A stretch of DNA of 64,000 bases from Steinernema hermaphroditum (lineage: Eukaryota; Nematoda; Chromadorea; Rhabditida; Steinernematidae): the NCBI GenBank assembly GCA_030435675.1, contig CM059621.1, forward strand, positions 4,340,001 to 4,404,000, read 5' to 3'. Both the position numbers and the translations under genes were made by a program. The notes below the pieces were generated by a model. It saw only the letters and a program-made list of their open reading frames with translations. It made no database searches and was not told the origin of the DNA. Positions 63,022-64,000 of this stretch are shown one piece after another (position 1 is the stretch's first letter; each line of letters opens with the position of its first letter).

Positions 63022-64000
63022 ATGTCGTCAGCCAGAGGCGCTGCGGGCGCTGGTAAGCCCAAACTTCACAACGTAAATAACGTCTACAGCGGAAAGAACA
63101 GCGGGGCCAACCGGGCCACCGGTGAGTAGATCGTTTCGGCGAACGTTCAGTTCAACACGTTCGCGTTTAGCGCCCAGCCGGTATGGCTTGCAAAGTATCG
63201 GAAAAGCTTCTGTCGTGCGGCGAATGCCACCGCCCGCGTCGTTGCCTTCTCTGAAGTCGGAGTGCAACGGTAGTAACGTGACGATTATCCCCGCCGGAAG
63301 TACAGGATGGAACAAGGCCAACACCGCGTCCGACACTTCTATCGATATCGTAAGAACATTTCTTTGTTTGCGAAAGATGGAACATGCTGATAAGAGACGT
63401 AATAGTGCAGATGCGTGGACAGGAATTGCGCACCTTGTTTGGGGAGGAAATTAGGACTTATTGTAGAAAAAACGGTATCTTAATATCTAGTGTGGTCAGG
63501 ACAAATTCCTGTCAAAGACGGGTTTCCTTTCTTAGACAAGTAGGACTTTCTATAGATAAGTAGGCACATGAATATAAACCAAATGACCGTATCTTATTCA
63601 TCGAAAAGAAACCCAAATCACCTCAAACCTTTTCACCAAGTGATCATATCACCTCTTTTCAGAAGGTAGCTTTGCTCGAAGCCAATGGTTCTTCGACAAC
63701 AACGACGACGACATCGAAAGTCGCGTCCACGGGTTCTACAGACATGCGACCAGACTGGGCGAAGAGCGCCTCGCAGGCGGATGTGACGGCAAGCGCCGAA
63801 CCACAGCCGCAAGCCGTCTCCTCCGGCGCCAAGACGCAGTCGACCGACTCCTCGGCTCCGGCTTCGTCGACGGCGAACGCTGCCGAAGAGAGCTCCGACG
63901 ACTCGTCTCCACCCATCACGCTCAAGACGGGCTCCGCGCAGGGCGCCGGCTACATCGGCGCCGCCGTGCGCACAGCGCCGACGCCGCGGAATCTTCCCTC
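63022..64000 (+). CDS. PRRC2/BAT2-like protein, N-terminal part (runs off the window)
   Basis: Exons 63022-63121, 63171-63349 and 63663-64000 (edge) join in phase. The start MSSARGAAGAGKPKLHNVNN and the block GLQSIGKASVVRRMPPPASL-PSLKSE plus GSTGWNK match the conserved N-terminus of PRRC2 (BAT2) proteins, whose signature is GxQSLGK..ARRMPPPANLPSL and GTGWASK. A Ser/Thr/Ala-rich low-complexity region then starts. PRRC2 proteins are large cytoplasmic factors tied to translation initiation and stress granules. The 5' exon boundaries follow the phases strictly, which confirms the model. The remaining coding sequence lies beyond 64000. Confidence 0.9.

Noticed and set aside
1..64000. CRISPR arrays, operon-style Shine-Dalgarno sites and prophage genes
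   Set aside because: The window is intron-bearing eukaryotic DNA; no spaced direct-repeat array was seen.

Overview
The window is nuclear DNA of a nematode, probably a rhabditid or diplogastrid (Pristionchus-like) species; genus is inference. Evidence: intron-rich genes with short introns (many of 34-60 nt), a cluster of nematode-type serpentine chemoreceptors, a nematode-type astacin protease, a UDP-glucuronosyltransferase, and dense DNA transposons plus a PAT-like DIRS retrotransposon. All multi-exon models were spliced by hand from GT/AG sites and reading-frame phase; no transcript or database search was available.

Layout. 2.6-6.0 kb: SH2/Cas-binding NSP-family (BCAR3/SHEP1-like) gene (+). 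7.0-8.1 kb: secreted protein with three thrombospondin-1-like repeats (+). 9.2-11.5 kb: UDP-glucuronosyltransferase (-). 13.4 kb: unlisted 48-aa single-pass membrane micropeptide (-). 15-16.3 kb: chemoreceptor broken by a retroposon. 17-18.3 kb: CK1/TTBK-like kinase (+). 18.7-19.3 kb: HP1-like chromo/chromoshadow protein (-). 20-35 kb: four intact chemoreceptors, an astacin-EGF-CUB-C-type-lectin protease, a His/Gly/Tyr-rich secreted peptide and many repeats. 35.2-39.5 kb: PAT/DIRS-like element nested in a TTAA-flanked DNA transposon. 40-53 kb: four copies of a secreted Gly/Val/Leu-rich protein gene among more chemoreceptors, ribosomal protein rpl-7A and a C-type lectin-like locus. 53.4-58 kb: conserved housekeeping genes (coiled-coil protein, tRNA-Ile, EMC4, Mediator 18, Ras-like protein). 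58-63 kb: mostly non-coding, with a hAT MITE and a hexamer array. 63.0 kb to the edge: N-terminus of a PRRC2/BAT2-like gene.

Biology. The middle (about 12-53 kb) looks like an autosome-arm environment: environment-facing gene families (chemoreceptors, lectin, protease, UGT, secreted peptides) expanding by local duplication, with pseudogenes and mobile elements among them. The flanks hold conserved single-copy genes. The most unusual items are the four-copy secreted family with an in-frame 42-nt intron, the membrane micropeptide, the astacin-lectin fusion, hAT MITEs carrying tRNA-like B boxes, and the nested DIRS element.
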